Part shown: positions 8,000-16,334 of the stretch, one piece after another | Layout of the letters: the number at the start of each line of letters is the position of its first letter | How positions within the stretch are numbered: position 1 is the stretch's first letter | Origin: an uncultured Eubacterium sp. | GTDB lineage: Bacteria > Bacillota > Clostridia > Oscillospirales > Acutalibacteraceae | DNA length: 43,311 nt | NCBI GenBank assembly: GCA_900542875.1 | Contig: UQPH01000008.1 | Coordinates: 1-43,311, forward strand | Direction of reading: 5' to 3' | Program-made: the position numbers and the translations under genes | The notes under the pieces: model-generated | Database searches by the model: none | What the model was told of the DNA's origin: nothing | Seen by the model: the letters and a program-made list of their open reading frames with translations, nothing else

Positions 8000-8055
8000 A
8001 TATATTACCTTGGTTCTATAAAGACATCAGTAAAAAATGACACAATACAAATTCA

Positions 8056-9876
8056 TTAATCATCGTCATCGGAGGACAGACGAAGTACAGCCATAAACGC
8101 CTCCTGCGGAACTTCAACGGAACCGAACTGGCGCATACGCTTTTTACCCTCTTTTTGCTTTTCAAGCAGTTTTTTCTTACGGGTTACATCACCGCCGTAA
8201 CATTTCGCAAGAACGTCCTTGCGGAGTGCCTTAACGGTTTCACGGGCGATTACCTTACCGCCGATAGCGATTTGAATAGGAATTTCAAATAAGTGGCGAG
8301 GTATATATTTTTTAAGTTGCTCGGCGATTTTTCTTGCTCTTTGATACGCCTTATCCTTATGGATAATAAACGAAAGAGCATCGATAACATCGCCGTTGAG
8401 AACAACATCAACCTTAACGAGGTCGCTCTTTCTGTAATCTTTCATCTCATAATCGAAAGAAGCATAGCCTCTTGTGCGAGATTTAAGAGCGTCAAAGAAA
8501 TCATAAATAATCTCGTTAAGCGGAAGTTCGTAATGAATATCCACTCTGTCGGGAGTGATATAATTCATATTCTTAAATATGCCTCTTTTGTCCTGACACA
8601 TATCCATAACCGTTCCGACAAATTCACTCGGAACATAGATATGAGCGTCAGCAAAGGGTTCTTCGCAATAATCTATATATGCGGGGTCGGGATAATTAGT
8701 TGGGTTATCAATCTCGACCATAGTGCCGTCTGTAAGATAAATCTTATAAACAACAGACGGAACGGTTGCGATAAGGTCAAGATTATATTCCCTGTCGAGT
8801 CGCTCCTGAATAATCTCAAGGTGGAGCAGACCGAGAAATCCGCATCTGAATCCAAATCCGAGAGCACCCGAGGTTTCAGGCTCATAAGAAAGAGATGCGT
8901 CATTAAGTTGCAACTTTTCAAGAGCGTCACGAAGAACCTCATAATCGGAGCCGTCGGCAGGATAAAGTCCGCAGTAAACCATTGGATTTACCTTACGGTA
9001 GCCGGGCAGAGCCTCAGCGGCAGGATTATCGGCAGTGGTAACCGTATCGCCGACATGAGCATCGCCTACGGTCTTAATGGAAGCGGTGATATAGCCTACC
9101 TCACCGGCAGAAAGTTCATCTGTTTTTTCCATATAGGTGGCTCTCATATAGCCGACCTCTACAACAGTAAACTCGGCACCGGTGGACATAATTTTCATAG
9201 TGTCCCCTGCTTTGATTTTGCCCTCTTTTATTCTGACATAAACTATAACGCCACGATAACTGTCATAAACCGAATCAAATATAAGCGCCTTGAGCGGCTT
9301 ATTATCGTTACCTACGGGAGGCTTAATTCCCTTTACTATATACTCGAGCACTTCTTCTACATTCTCGCCTGTTTTTGCGCTGATTCGAGGTGCGTCCATA
9401 CACGGTATACCGATAACATCTTCTACTTCTTCAGCAACTCTTTCGGGTTCTGCGGCAGGAAGGTCGATTTTATTTATTACAGGAAGAATATCGAGGTCAT
9501 GGTCAAGTGCAAGATATGTATTTGCAAGGGTCTGCGCCTCAACGCCCTGAGATGCGTCAACGATAAGAATAGCACCCTCGCACGCCGCAAGCGAACGTGA
9601 AACCTCATAATTGAAGTCAACATGACCCGGAGTGTCAATCAGATTAAAGACATATTCCTGTCCATCTTTGGCTTTATAATTAAGTTTTACGGCGTGAGCC
9701 TTAATGGTTATACCACGCTCACGTTCCAAATCCATATCGTCCAAAATCTGCTCCTGCATATCACGCTTTTGCACGGAACTGGTAAGTTCGAGCAAGCGGT
9801 CGGCAAGAGTAGACTTTCCGTGGTCAATATGAGCGATGATGGAAAAATTGCGAATATGGTCTTTATTTATTGACAA
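8056..9876 (-). CDS. lepA: Elongation factor 4 (LepA), ribosome GTPase
   Basis: Translational GTPase that acts on stalled or mis-translocated ribosomes. It is full length at 606 residues. G-motifs in order are AHIDHGKST (G1), RGITI (G2), DTPGH (G3), NKID (G4) and SAK (G5), followed by the EF-G-like domains and the LepA-specific C-terminal domain with GGDVTRKKKLLEKQKEGKKRM and VPQEAFMAVL. The tail is very acidic (SSDDDD). It starts with TTG at 9874-9876, set by a perfect GGAGG at 9885-9889 with 8-base spacing. Only 14 bases separate it from the nucleotidyltransferase gene, so it is probably the last gene of the dehydrogenase-pqqD-nucleotidyltransferase operon. Confidence 0.97.
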   Translation of the reverse strand: MSINKDHIRNFSIIAHIDHGKSTLADRLLELTSSVQKRDMQEQILDDMDLERERGITIKAHAVKLNYKAKDGQEYVFNLIDTPGHVDFNYEVSRSLAACEGAILIVDASQGVEAQTLANTYLALDHDLDILPVINKIDLPAAEPERVAEEVEDVIGIPCMDAPRISAKTGENVEEVLEYIVKGIKPPVGNDNKPLKALIFDSVYDSYRGVIVYVRIKEGKIKAGDTMKIMSTGAEFTVVEVGYMRATYMEKTDELSAGEVGYITASIKTVGDAHVGDTVTTADNPAAEALPGYRKVNPMVYCGLYPADGSDYEVLRDALEKLQLNDASLSYEPETSGALGFGFRCGFLGLLHLEIIQERLDREYNLDLIATVPSVVYKIYLTDGTMVEIDNPTNYPDPAYIDYCEEPFADAHIYVPSEFVGTVMDMCQDKRGIFKNMNYITPDRVDIHYELPLNEIIYDFFDALKSRTRGYASFDYEMKDYRKSDLVKVDVVLNGDVIDALSFIIHKDKAYQRARKIAEQLKKYIPRHLFEIPIQIAIGGKVIARETVKALRKDVLAKCYGGDVTRKKKLLEKQKEGKKRMRQFGSVEVPQEAFMAVLRLSSDDDD

Positions 9877-9890
9877 AAATTTGTCCTCCG

Positions 9891-11021
9891 TCAGTGTTCT
9901 TTATCAGTGTCTATTTTATTAATTGTTTTAACTTCGTTTAGTATTCTTTTACTGTTAAATAATACCTTGAAAAATCTATAAACATAAACTCCCGGCAATA
10001 AGTAAGGCCTTTTTTCAAGAATTCTGTAATCGGCAATCATTTTTTTCTTTGGCGGAAACAAGCGTTTTGTAATAAAAATACGCTTAGCCTGATTAAGCGA
10101 ATCAGCCTCAATATTATTTATTTTATTAACAAGCCTTACAGTTTCCGAGCCGAAAATTCCCGAATTCATTATGACCTCAAACATCTCAAGTTCATCCTCG
10201 TCAAGCTCTACTGCGTCGAAAATTTTATATGCAATGCTTCTGGTCTTTTGTTCAAAATCCGAAATTCCATATCGACCCATAAAGTCATTGATATAATTCC
10301 AATCAAGATTTTCGCATTCTTTTTTTAAGATAAGATAATTATCAGCCAAAAATCTGATTCCGCATCCTGCTGTCGAAAAATGCTTATACATATGGCAAAC
10401 CGAATAAATATATATATCATTTATACCCATATGATAAAGATAAGGATTATCGGCGTCCCGGGTTGCATTAGCCCATAAATTATCGAATTTAGGGCAAAAA
10501 TCATTTCCCTCAAAAAACAAGTCCTTATGAAATTCAAACATAGAGAAAGGTGGTTTTTTATAGTCGTCGGAATTTTCGCCTGTTGCGACGCACTTATACC
10601 CATTATCTTTCATAAAAGTCCCTATTTCATCACGATAGGCAACATCAAAGAGAATGTCATTATCGCTCATTTGTCGCATTGACTGAGTAGGATAATAGTC
10701 ACGAATCACAAGGCCTTTAAGCGGCATATGCTTAATCGAATGTTCGTCAAGAAAAGAATAAATCTTTTCGCGTTCGTTATTAACAACAAGCATTTTTGAT
10801 ATTTCGGTTAAATTATAATCTCTGAATTGTTTCTTATATTCGGACGAAATATCGGGAGCGTTTTTGATAAGCGAAATAATTATATTATAAACCTGATGCT
10901 TTGTTGCAAGCTCAAGAATATTTTGATAATTAAACTCCTTAGAATAATCAGGGTCAACCTCTTTAATTGCGCAGGAGAGAAGATATGCTAAATCAAATAC
11001 ATCTTCTTTTTCATATTTCAT
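9891..11021 (-). CDS. Nucleotidyltransferase family protein (NTP_transf_5-like)
   Basis: Predicted nucleotidyltransferase-fold protein of 376 residues with no assigned substrate. The recognisable block lies near residues 98-125: MPLKGLVIRDYYP, then MRQMSDNDILF. This matches the family pattern LKG..., YP, R-x-x-x-D-x-D, in which the two aspartates bind metal. The remainder is alpha-helical with many aromatic and charged residues, and a basic C-terminal stretch (YVYRFFKVLFNSKR). Such proteins are often encoded beside PqqD-like peptide-binding proteins, as here, where two bases separate the two genes. A GGAG eight bases upstream supports the start. What it nucleotidylates, if anything, is unknown. 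Confidence 0.75.
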   Translation of the reverse strand: MKYEKEDVFDLAYLLSCAIKEVDPDYSKEFNYQNILELATKHQVYNIIISLIKNAPDISSEYKKQFRDYNLTEISKMLVVNNEREKIYSFLDEHSIKHMPLKGLVIRDYYPTQSMRQMSDNDILFDVAYRDEIGTFMKDNGYKCVATGENSDDYKKPPFSMFEFHKDLFFEGNDFCPKFDNLWANATRDADNPYLYHMGINDIYIYSVCHMYKHFSTAGCGIRFLADNYLILKKECENLDWNYINDFMGRYGISDFEQKTRSIAYKIFDAVELDEDELEMFEVIMNSGIFGSETVRLVNKINNIEADSLNQAKRIFITKRLFPPKKKMIADYRILEKRPYLLPGVYVYRFFKVLFNSKRILNEVKTINKIDTDKEH

Positions 11022-11023
11022 TA

Positions 11024-11290
11024 TTATTTCTCCAAAACGCCGTAGGAATCGAGTGTTGAAATAAACTCTCTTACATCTGCGGCAATTTCGTCCTCGGGTG
11101 CGTCATATCTCTCCTGCATAGCGGAAATAATGCTCTCCTCGGTCTGTTCCTTTTGGAGAAGTTTAAAAATGTAGTTCGCACTTTCGTTATTATTTATAAT
11201 TCCGGAAAGAGTTGATGACAGTTTGCCGGTAGCGATTGCAAAATTCTGTCCGTCGATATTTCCGAGTACAATTCCGTCCTTTAATTTCAT
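11024..11290 (-). CDS. PqqD-like protein (stand-alone RiPP recognition element fold)
   Basis: An 88-residue protein with the PqqD pattern. An N-terminal beta-strand section (MKLKDGIVLGNIDGQNFAI) resembles the winged three-strand sheet, followed by the typical STLSGIINNNESANYIFKLL (hydrophobic-rich, with N-E-S-A), QTEESIISAMQERYD, and a helix DEIAADVREFISTLDSYGVL. PqqD proteins bind the leader of a substrate peptide and deliver it to a radical SAM or other modifying enzyme. No such enzyme and no precursor peptide is adjacent, only the nucleotidyltransferase and an FAD-dependent dehydrogenase. An AAGGAG ribosome site eight bases upstream supports the start. Confidence 0.82.
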   Translation of the reverse strand: MKLKDGIVLGNIDGQNFAIATGKLSSTLSGIINNNESANYIFKLLQKEQTEESIISAMQERYDAPEDEIAADVREFISTLDSYGVLEK

Positions 11291-11309
11291 AAAAATTACT
11301 CCTTAAAAA

Positions 11310-12692
11310 TTAATATTTTTCCGCAATCTTATGAGCAACATATACGCCGCTTGCAGATGCGTGTGAAAGAGAGTGAGTTACGCCCGAGCCGTCACCGATA
11401 ACATAAAGACCCTTATGCACGGTTTCGAGATTCTCGTCAAGCTCAACCTCCATATTATAAAATTTTACCTCAACGCCGTAGAGAAGTGTGTCAGGATTTG
11501 CGGTACCGGGTGCAATTTTATCAAGAGCGTAAATCATCTCGATAATTCCGTCCAAAATTCTCTTTGGCAAAACAAGCGAAAGGTCACCGGGTGTAGCCGC
11601 CAGAGTAGGCTCTACGAGTCCCTCCTCTATTCTCTTGGGATTACTTCTTCTGCCGCTTACCAAATCTCCGAAACGCTGTACGATTACACCGCCGCCGAGC
11701 ATATTTGAAAGTCGGGCAATACTCTCGCCGTAGCCGTTACTATCCTTAAACGGCTCAGAAAAATGCTTTGAAACCAAGAGTGCAAAGTTTGTATTTTCAG
11801 TCTGCTTTTCGGGATCTTCATAACTGTGTCCGTTTACGGTAACAATACCGTTAGTATTCTCGTTAACCACGCTTCCCTTAGGATTCATACAGAAAGTACG
11901 AACCTGATCCTCATAATTTTTAGTCCTATAAACAATCTTACTCTCATAAAGTTCATCGGTAAGGTGAGAAAATATAACAGCCGGAAGTTCTACACGAACG
12001 CCGATGTCAACTCTGTTGGAATTAGTCTTAATATTAAGGCTGTCGCAAACACCCTCCATCCATTTACTGCCGCTTCTGCCTACGGAAATAATGCAGTTTT
12101 TGCAGGTAAAGTCACCTTTCTTTGAGTGAACCTCATATGTGCCGTCATCAAGTTTTTCAACGGAATCAATATGAGTATTAAAAAACCAATCAAGTTTATC
12201 CTTAAGTTCGTTAAAAATATTTTCAAGCACGATATAATTTATATCTGTACCGAGATGGCGAACCGATGCATCGAGAAGATTAAGCTGATTTTGCATACAG
12301 ATTTTCTTAAACTCGCTGCCGGCAGTGGAATATAGTTTACACTCCTGACCGCCATGCTCTACATTAATTCTATCGACATATTTCATAAGGTCGATAGCCT
12401 TTTTTTTGCCGATATATTTATAAAGAGTACCGCCAAAATCGTTAGTAATATTATACTTACCGTCGGAAAATGCACCTGCTCCGCCGAAGCCGCTCATAAT
12501 GGCGCAAGTCTTGCACTGAATACAGGATTTAATCTTTTCTCCGTCTATGGGACACTTTCTTTTTGAAAGCGGATTACCTGCTTCAAACACGGCAATTTTC
12601 AAATTCTTATTCTGCTGAACAAGTTCATATGCGGAAAAAATGCCGCCCGGCCCTGCTCCGATAATAATTACATCATAATTTGTACCAGACAT
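11310..12692 (-). CDS. FAD-dependent dehydrogenase, COG2509-like
   Basis: A flavoprotein of 460 residues. The dinucleotide-binding loop DVIIIGAGPGG is at residues 7-17. A cysteine group (C47, C57, C60, C63, in CPIDGEKIKSCIQCKTC) comes just before MSGFGGAGAFSDGKYNIT, a block characteristic of the uncharacterised FAD-dependent dehydrogenases of COG2509. The C-terminal GLYVIGDGSGVTHSLSHAS closes the FAD site. The cysteine spacing could bind an Fe-S cluster or zinc; that is inference. The start at 12690-12692 is supported by GAGAGGT just upstream; an in-frame extension to 12797 would run through the structured leader. It is the first gene of an operon with the PqqD-like gene 19 bases downstream. 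Confidence 0.85.
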   Translation of the reverse strand: MSGTNYDVIIIGAGPGGIFSAYELVQQNKNLKIAVFEAGNPLSKRKCPIDGEKIKSCIQCKTCAIMSGFGGAGAFSDGKYNITNDFGGTLYKYIGKKKAIDLMKYVDRINVEHGGQECKLYSTAGSEFKKICMQNQLNLLDASVRHLGTDINYIVLENIFNELKDKLDWFFNTHIDSVEKLDDGTYEVHSKKGDFTCKNCIISVGRSGSKWMEGVCDSLNIKTNSNRVDIGVRVELPAVIFSHLTDELYESKIVYRTKNYEDQVRTFCMNPKGSVVNENTNGIVTVNGHSYEDPEKQTENTNFALLVSKHFSEPFKDSNGYGESIARLSNMLGGGVIVQRFGDLVSGRRSNPKRIEEGLVEPTLAATPGDLSLVLPKRILDGIIEMIYALDKIAPGTANPDTLLYGVEVKFYNMEVELDENLETVHKGLYVIGDGSGVTHSLSHASASGVYVAHKIAEKY

Positions 12693-12708
12693 ATTATACC
12701 TCTCATTT

Positions 12709-12792
12709 GCAAGCGAACAGCACTCGCCTGCCAGACATTTTATGGGAAAGCGGACAATGCTTAGGCAATACAAATGCACATAAGCATAAAAT
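12709..12792 (-). ncRNA. Structured 5' leader of the FAD dehydrogenase mRNA (candidate cis-regulatory RNA)
   Basis: The untranslated leader holds two inverted repeats. GCAAGCGA at 12709-12716 pairs with TCGCCTGC at 12724-12731 (one G-U). ATTTTATG at 12737-12744 pairs with CATAAAAT at 12785-12792. A third pairing, TGCTTA 12758-12763 with TAAGCA 12781-12786, overlaps the second and is partly exclusive with it. It ends just before the ribosome site. I do not recognise a known riboswitch class. Confidence 0.3.
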
Positions 12793-12809
12793 CCCAAATT
12801 ACCTTTTAT

Positions 12810-12837
12810 ATAATACCATAAAAAAAATAAAAATCAA
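12810..12837 (-). promoter_or_regulatory. Possible promoter of the dehydrogenase-pqqD-nucleotidyltransferase-lepA operon
   Basis: Minus-strand TTGATT at 12832-12837, 16 bases, TATTAT at 12810-12815. The -35 box lies inside the arm of the ybaK terminator. Transcription would begin near 12803, giving a leader of about 110 bases. Confidence 0.4.
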
Positions 12838-12877
12838 TATCTTAGATATAATTTATATATTATAAGACATTGATTTT
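12821..12877 (-). terminator. Terminator after ybaK
   Basis: Fifteen-base arms at 12830-12844 and 12863-12877 (AAAATCAAT type, one mismatch), then a run of T on the minus strand at 12821-12829. Stem is AT-rich but long. Confidence 0.55.
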
Positions 12878-12883
12878 AATAAG

Positions 12884-13387
12884 TCATAAATATTCTGTTA
12901 AATCGGCTGTTGAATAATTAACAAGCCTTTTCAAATCATCCGGTGCAACCTCGACCTGATAGCCTATCTTTCCGGCAGAAAAAATGATTGTATCAAAGAG
13001 CATACAACTTTCGTCAATGACGGTTTGAAACGGCTTTTTCATACCGATGGGAGAACAACCGCCGTGAATATATCCCGTAAGAGGCAAAAGTTCCTTAGAC
13101 TTAATCATAGACACAGCCTTATCGCCGACAGCGTTTGCCGCCTTTTTAAGGTCAAGTTCGGCGTTTACGGGAATAACAAATACATAATGCTCGCCGGATT
13201 TTCCGACTGTGACAAGAGTTTTGAACACCTGCTCGGGATTTTGCCCCATAGCTTTTGCGGCATCCATACCCGATACGGCATCGGTATCGGCGTAGGAATA
13301 ATGGTTATAGCCTACCCCTGCCGCATCAAGCAGACGCATAACATTTGTTTTGTAATCACTTATTTTATCTTTTTTAGACTTAGACAT
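12884..13387 (-). CDS. ybaK: Cys-tRNA(Pro)/Cys-tRNA(Cys) deacylase YbaK/EbsC
   Basis: Aminoacyl-tRNA editing enzyme that hydrolyses Cys mischarged on tRNA(Pro), working after the prolyl-tRNA synthetase. The 167-residue protein is a single YbaK domain. Visible motifs are the N-terminal RLLDAAGVGYNHYSY, QVFKTLV with the catalytic-site lysine/threonine region, YVFVIPVNAELDLKKAA, and GYIHGGCSPIGMKKPF, the glycine-rich loop that places substrate. The start has GGTG eight bases upstream. It is the last gene of a four-gene minus-strand operon (NahK-like kinase, rlmD, unknown, ybaK) and is followed by an AT-rich terminator. Confidence 0.92.
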   Translation of the reverse strand: MSKSKKDKISDYKTNVMRLLDAAGVGYNHYSYADTDAVSGMDAAKAMGQNPEQVFKTLVTVGKSGEHYVFVIPVNAELDLKKAANAVGDKAVSMIKSKELLPLTGYIHGGCSPIGMKKPFQTVIDESCMLFDTIIFSAGKIGYQVEVAPDDLKRLVNYSTADLTEYL

Positions 13388-13405
13388 AATATCACCGTAA
13401 ATTTT

Positions 13406-13762
13406 TTAATCACATAAGGATTTAATTTCATCAGACGAAAGTGCTTTAACAAGTAAAGCGGTATCGTTAGAATCAAGAATATATTTTTCAAGTTTATTCA
13501 AAGCAGTAAAATAATCCGTATCGCCGATAATTCCACCCTGCGAAGCACCAACGAAGACAAGTCTCCAATCCATGACCGGCTTTGAATCTATCGCATAACT
13601 GCTCTGCGGTGTCTTAGGCAAAACTGTCTTTGCATTTTCGCTGAGCGCTATCGCACCGAACGGAGTACCGTCAGGTTTTGAATAAAATTTTGGTGATGCA
13701 ATGTATGCATCAGACCAATCAGGAGTATTCTTTTCTTTCTTATTTCTGCTAAAAAGTGCCAT
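13406..13762 (-). CDS. Hypothetical protein, 118 aa
   Basis: I do not recognise this protein. It is soluble and opens with a basic stretch (MALFSRNKKEKNTPDW). A central block is rich in Ser, Pro and Gly (IASPKFYSKPDGTPFGAIALS), then PVMDWRLVFVGASQGGIIGDTDYFTAL, and a C-terminal helix ending in SSDEIKSLCD. There is no signal peptide or membrane segment. The composition and a GGAG ribosome site seven bases upstream of the ATG argue it is a real gene, as do the 18-base gaps to rlmD and ybaK on either side. The tRNA/rRNA-related neighbours suggest, but do not show, a housekeeping role. Confidence 0.75.
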   Translation of the reverse strand: MALFSRNKKEKNTPDWSDAYIASPKFYSKPDGTPFGAIALSENAKTVLPKTPQSSYAIDSKPVMDWRLVFVGASQGGIIGDTDYFTALNKLEKYILDSNDTALLVKALSSDEIKSLCD

Positions 13763-13779
13763 AAAATTGCTCCTATAAA

Positions 13780-15132
13780 TTATATTTTTTCAATCAATGC
13801 GACGGTTTCTACATGAGGGGTGCGGGGGAACATATCGACGGGGGTGAGTTCGAGTGTCTTATATCCTTTTAAGGCGAGAAGTGCGAGGTCTCGGGCGAGG
13901 GTTGCGGGGTCGCAGGAGACATAGACTATTCGATTGGGCGACATCTTTTTTGCGACATCGAAAAGTTCCTTTTGGCAGCCTTTACGAGGTGGGTCAAGAA
14001 TGAGGACATCGGGGATAATACCTTTATTTTCGAGCATTTTTGCAGCATCAAAAGCATCGCCGCAGAAAAATTCGGCATTTGTAATTCCGTTAATTTCGGC
14101 GTTTTTCTTCGCATTTTCCACAGCCTGCAGCACTATCTCGACGCCGTAAATTTTCTTAGCCTTATCAGCCATGGAAAGACCGATTGTACCTGCTCCGCAA
14201 TAGAGGTCTATGACGGTTTCGTTACCGCTGAGGTTTGCGTACTCGGCGGCTTTTTTATACAGTTTTTCGCACTGAGCGTGATTAATCTGATAAAAAGACT
14301 CGGGAGAAATTAAAAACTTCTTACCGAGGAGAACATCGCAAATCGTTTCACTGCCGTAAAGGGTCACTGTTTTATCGCCCAAAATCACATTGGTAGGCTG
14401 CTTATTTACATTAAAACAGACGGATTTAACCTTATCATTTTTTGAAAGAAGGTACACGAGGTAATCGCTGTCGGGAAGTCTTTCGCCGTTAATGACAGCG
14501 CAAGCCATAATCTCTCCGGTGGCAAAAGCCTGTCTGAGGTAGATATGACGAAGAAGCCCCCTGCCGCTTTTTTCATCGTAGGAGAAGATATTATTTTTCT
14601 TAACCCATTTTTTGAAGGCATCAAGGCATGGCTGAAAATCCGGACTTTGAAGCCTGCAATCGGTGCAAGGGACTATCCTATGGCTCTTATAGGCATAAAA
14701 GCCATATGCCAATTCTCCGTTTTCTATACTTACGGGGTACTGCGCCTTATTACGGTAGAAGTCAACTTTATCGGCACGAATCACATCTCTGACCGGTGCA
14801 TCGATATGTCCTATCCTGGCAACTGCATCGGAGACACGGCTATACTTATAGCGTATTTCTGCATCGTAAGTCATATTTCTGAAGGAGCAGCCGCCGCATT
14901 TATCGCTGACGGGGCAATCGCTTTTTATCCTATCGGGTGACGTAGTGATAATATCCTTTACTACGCCGACGGCATAATTTTTCTTTGCCTTAATAATATG
15001 AGCAAGCACCTCATCGCCGGTCACTGCACCCCTGACAAAAACAGCCTGAGAATCGTAATGACCGACCGAAGAGCCTTCGCTTGTCATATCCTCTATAACA
15101 AGCCTTACATCGTCATTTTTCTTTAGCGACAT
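13780..15132 (-). CDS. rlmD: 23S rRNA (uracil-C5)-methyltransferase, RlmD/RlmCD type
   Basis: SAM-dependent enzyme that makes 5-methyluridine in 23S rRNA (U1939, and U747 in dual-specific Gram-positive homologues). The 450-residue protein has an N-terminal TRAM domain (about residues 1-60) and the [4Fe-4S] ligands C73, C79 and C82 (CPVSDKCGGC) with a further CTDC near 156-159. The Rossmann SAM site is VIDLYCGAGTIGLSMAD, with DPPRKGC downstream. The catalytic cysteine is in VYVSCDPATLARDL. Only two bases separate it from the kinase gene upstream. Whether it is mono- or dual-site cannot be told from sequence alone. Confidence 0.92.
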   Translation of the reverse strand: MSLKKNDDVRLVIEDMTSEGSSVGHYDSQAVFVRGAVTGDEVLAHIIKAKKNYAVGVVKDIITTSPDRIKSDCPVSDKCGGCSFRNMTYDAEIRYKYSRVSDAVARIGHIDAPVRDVIRADKVDFYRNKAQYPVSIENGELAYGFYAYKSHRIVPCTDCRLQSPDFQPCLDAFKKWVKKNNIFSYDEKSGRGLLRHIYLRQAFATGEIMACAVINGERLPDSDYLVYLLSKNDKVKSVCFNVNKQPTNVILGDKTVTLYGSETICDVLLGKKFLISPESFYQINHAQCEKLYKKAAEYANLSGNETVIDLYCGAGTIGLSMADKAKKIYGVEIVLQAVENAKKNAEINGITNAEFFCGDAFDAAKMLENKGIIPDVLILDPPRKGCQKELFDVAKKMSPNRIVYVSCDPATLARDLALLALKGYKTLELTPVDMFPRTPHVETVALIEKI

Positions 15133-15134
15133 AG

Positions 15135-16235
15135 TTATACATTCCTGATGATTTCTTCCATCTCGTCCATTTTATTATCCATATCGGAAACGAGCTTAAA
15201 CTGATTTCTTGCACGAACGAGGTTATGCTCGGGATATTCGGTTCTGAAATATGTATCGCCGTTAATATAATCGGTTAAAAATCTCATACCGCACTCAAGA
15301 GTCATAAGCAGAGAAGCGAATGCAAGGTTATCCTTTTCCGCCTGATTAAACGCTTCGCCCGCCTCTGACAAAAAGCCCTCTGCATAAGCCTTAAAGTAAT
15401 CAAGTCTGCAATAAACCTTATCAAGGTCTTTTTCATCTTCCGCAGCCGAAGATGCACCGAAACGAATGGAATCGCCGAAGTCATAAAGTGCAAGTCCCGG
15501 CATAACGGTATCAAGGTCAATAACGCAGATGCACTGCTTTGTATCCTTATCGAACATAACATTATTAAGTTTTGTATCATTATGAGTAACCCTGATGGGA
15601 AGTTCGCCGGTTTTAATCATAGAGGTAAGTCTGCCCATAACATCGGCGTAGGATTTAACGAACTCAATCTCGTCATTACAGGTGTCGAGTCTGCCGCTCA
15701 AATTCTGCTCTACAGCGGGTAAAAATTCATTTTCGTATCTCCAGAGAGTATCGTGAAAATGAGGGATTGTCTCGGTAATGCTGTCAACATCAAAATCGGC
15801 AAGAAGCCTCTGGAAGCGACCGAAAGCCTGACCGCTTGACTTAAACACCTCGGGAGTGTCCGCCGTATCATAACTTATCGAATCACGAACAAAGACATAT
15901 GCACGATAATATGAATTATCGCTGTGAGTATAATATCGGTGACCGTCTTTTGTTTTGATATAATGGAGAGTTTCTCTGTCGGGATCGCCGCCGTAGCCTC
16001 TGATAATTCCTCTGAGATATGAGGTTACGGAAAAGACATTACGCATAAGTTCGTCTATATTCTTAAATACATTATCGTTAACTCTTTGAAGAACATAATT
16101 CTGCTCTCCGTTTGGGGTATTATACTTAACGATATAGGTCTTATTGATATGACCCGAGCCGAATTCCTTTACATCAACAAAATCTCCGTCAAAATCGAAA
16201 TTGCCGATAATTTCAATCAATTCATTTTTATTCAT
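15135..16235 (-). CDS. Phosphotransferase, N-acetylhexosamine 1-kinase (NahK)-like
   Basis: Aminoglycoside-phosphotransferase-fold small-molecule kinase, closest by eye to NahK, which phosphorylates GlcNAc/GalNAc at C1 for mucin-sugar and human-milk-sugar use. Motifs are GSGHINKTYIV near residue 26 (ATP loop), the catalytic THNDTKLNNVMF with its Asp, and VIDLDTVMPGLALYDFGDSIRFG (metal-binding Asp). The last two blocks are especially typical of the NahK group. Length is 366 residues against about 360 for NahK. The ATG at 16233-16235 has GGAGG upstream; a longer frame to 16289 lacks one. First gene of the operon with rlmD. Substrate is inferred. Confidence 0.8.
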   Translation of the reverse strand: MNKNELIEIIGNFDFDGDFVDVKEFGSGHINKTYIVKYNTPNGEQNYVLQRVNDNVFKNIDELMRNVFSVTSYLRGIIRGYGGDPDRETLHYIKTKDGHRYYTHSDNSYYRAYVFVRDSISYDTADTPEVFKSSGQAFGRFQRLLADFDVDSITETIPHFHDTLWRYENEFLPAVEQNLSGRLDTCNDEIEFVKSYADVMGRLTSMIKTGELPIRVTHNDTKLNNVMFDKDTKQCICVIDLDTVMPGLALYDFGDSIRFGASSAAEDEKDLDKVYCRLDYFKAYAEGFLSEAGEAFNQAEKDNLAFASLLMTLECGMRFLTDYINGDTYFRTEYPEHNLVRARNQFKLVSDMDNKMDEMEEIIRNV

Positions 16236-16334
16236 ATAACATCCTCCGTTATAATTTCTTCTTTCCATGTTGAGCGTGGCACGCCGCACACAAGAGTATT
16301 CAGTTTTGCGAGATTATTTATTCTGTCCCTCATA

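Noticed and set aside
8293..9600. A 435-codon plus-strand frame opposite lepA
   Set aside because: It is antisense to a fully recognised LepA, with composition expected for a shadow frame and no family motif.
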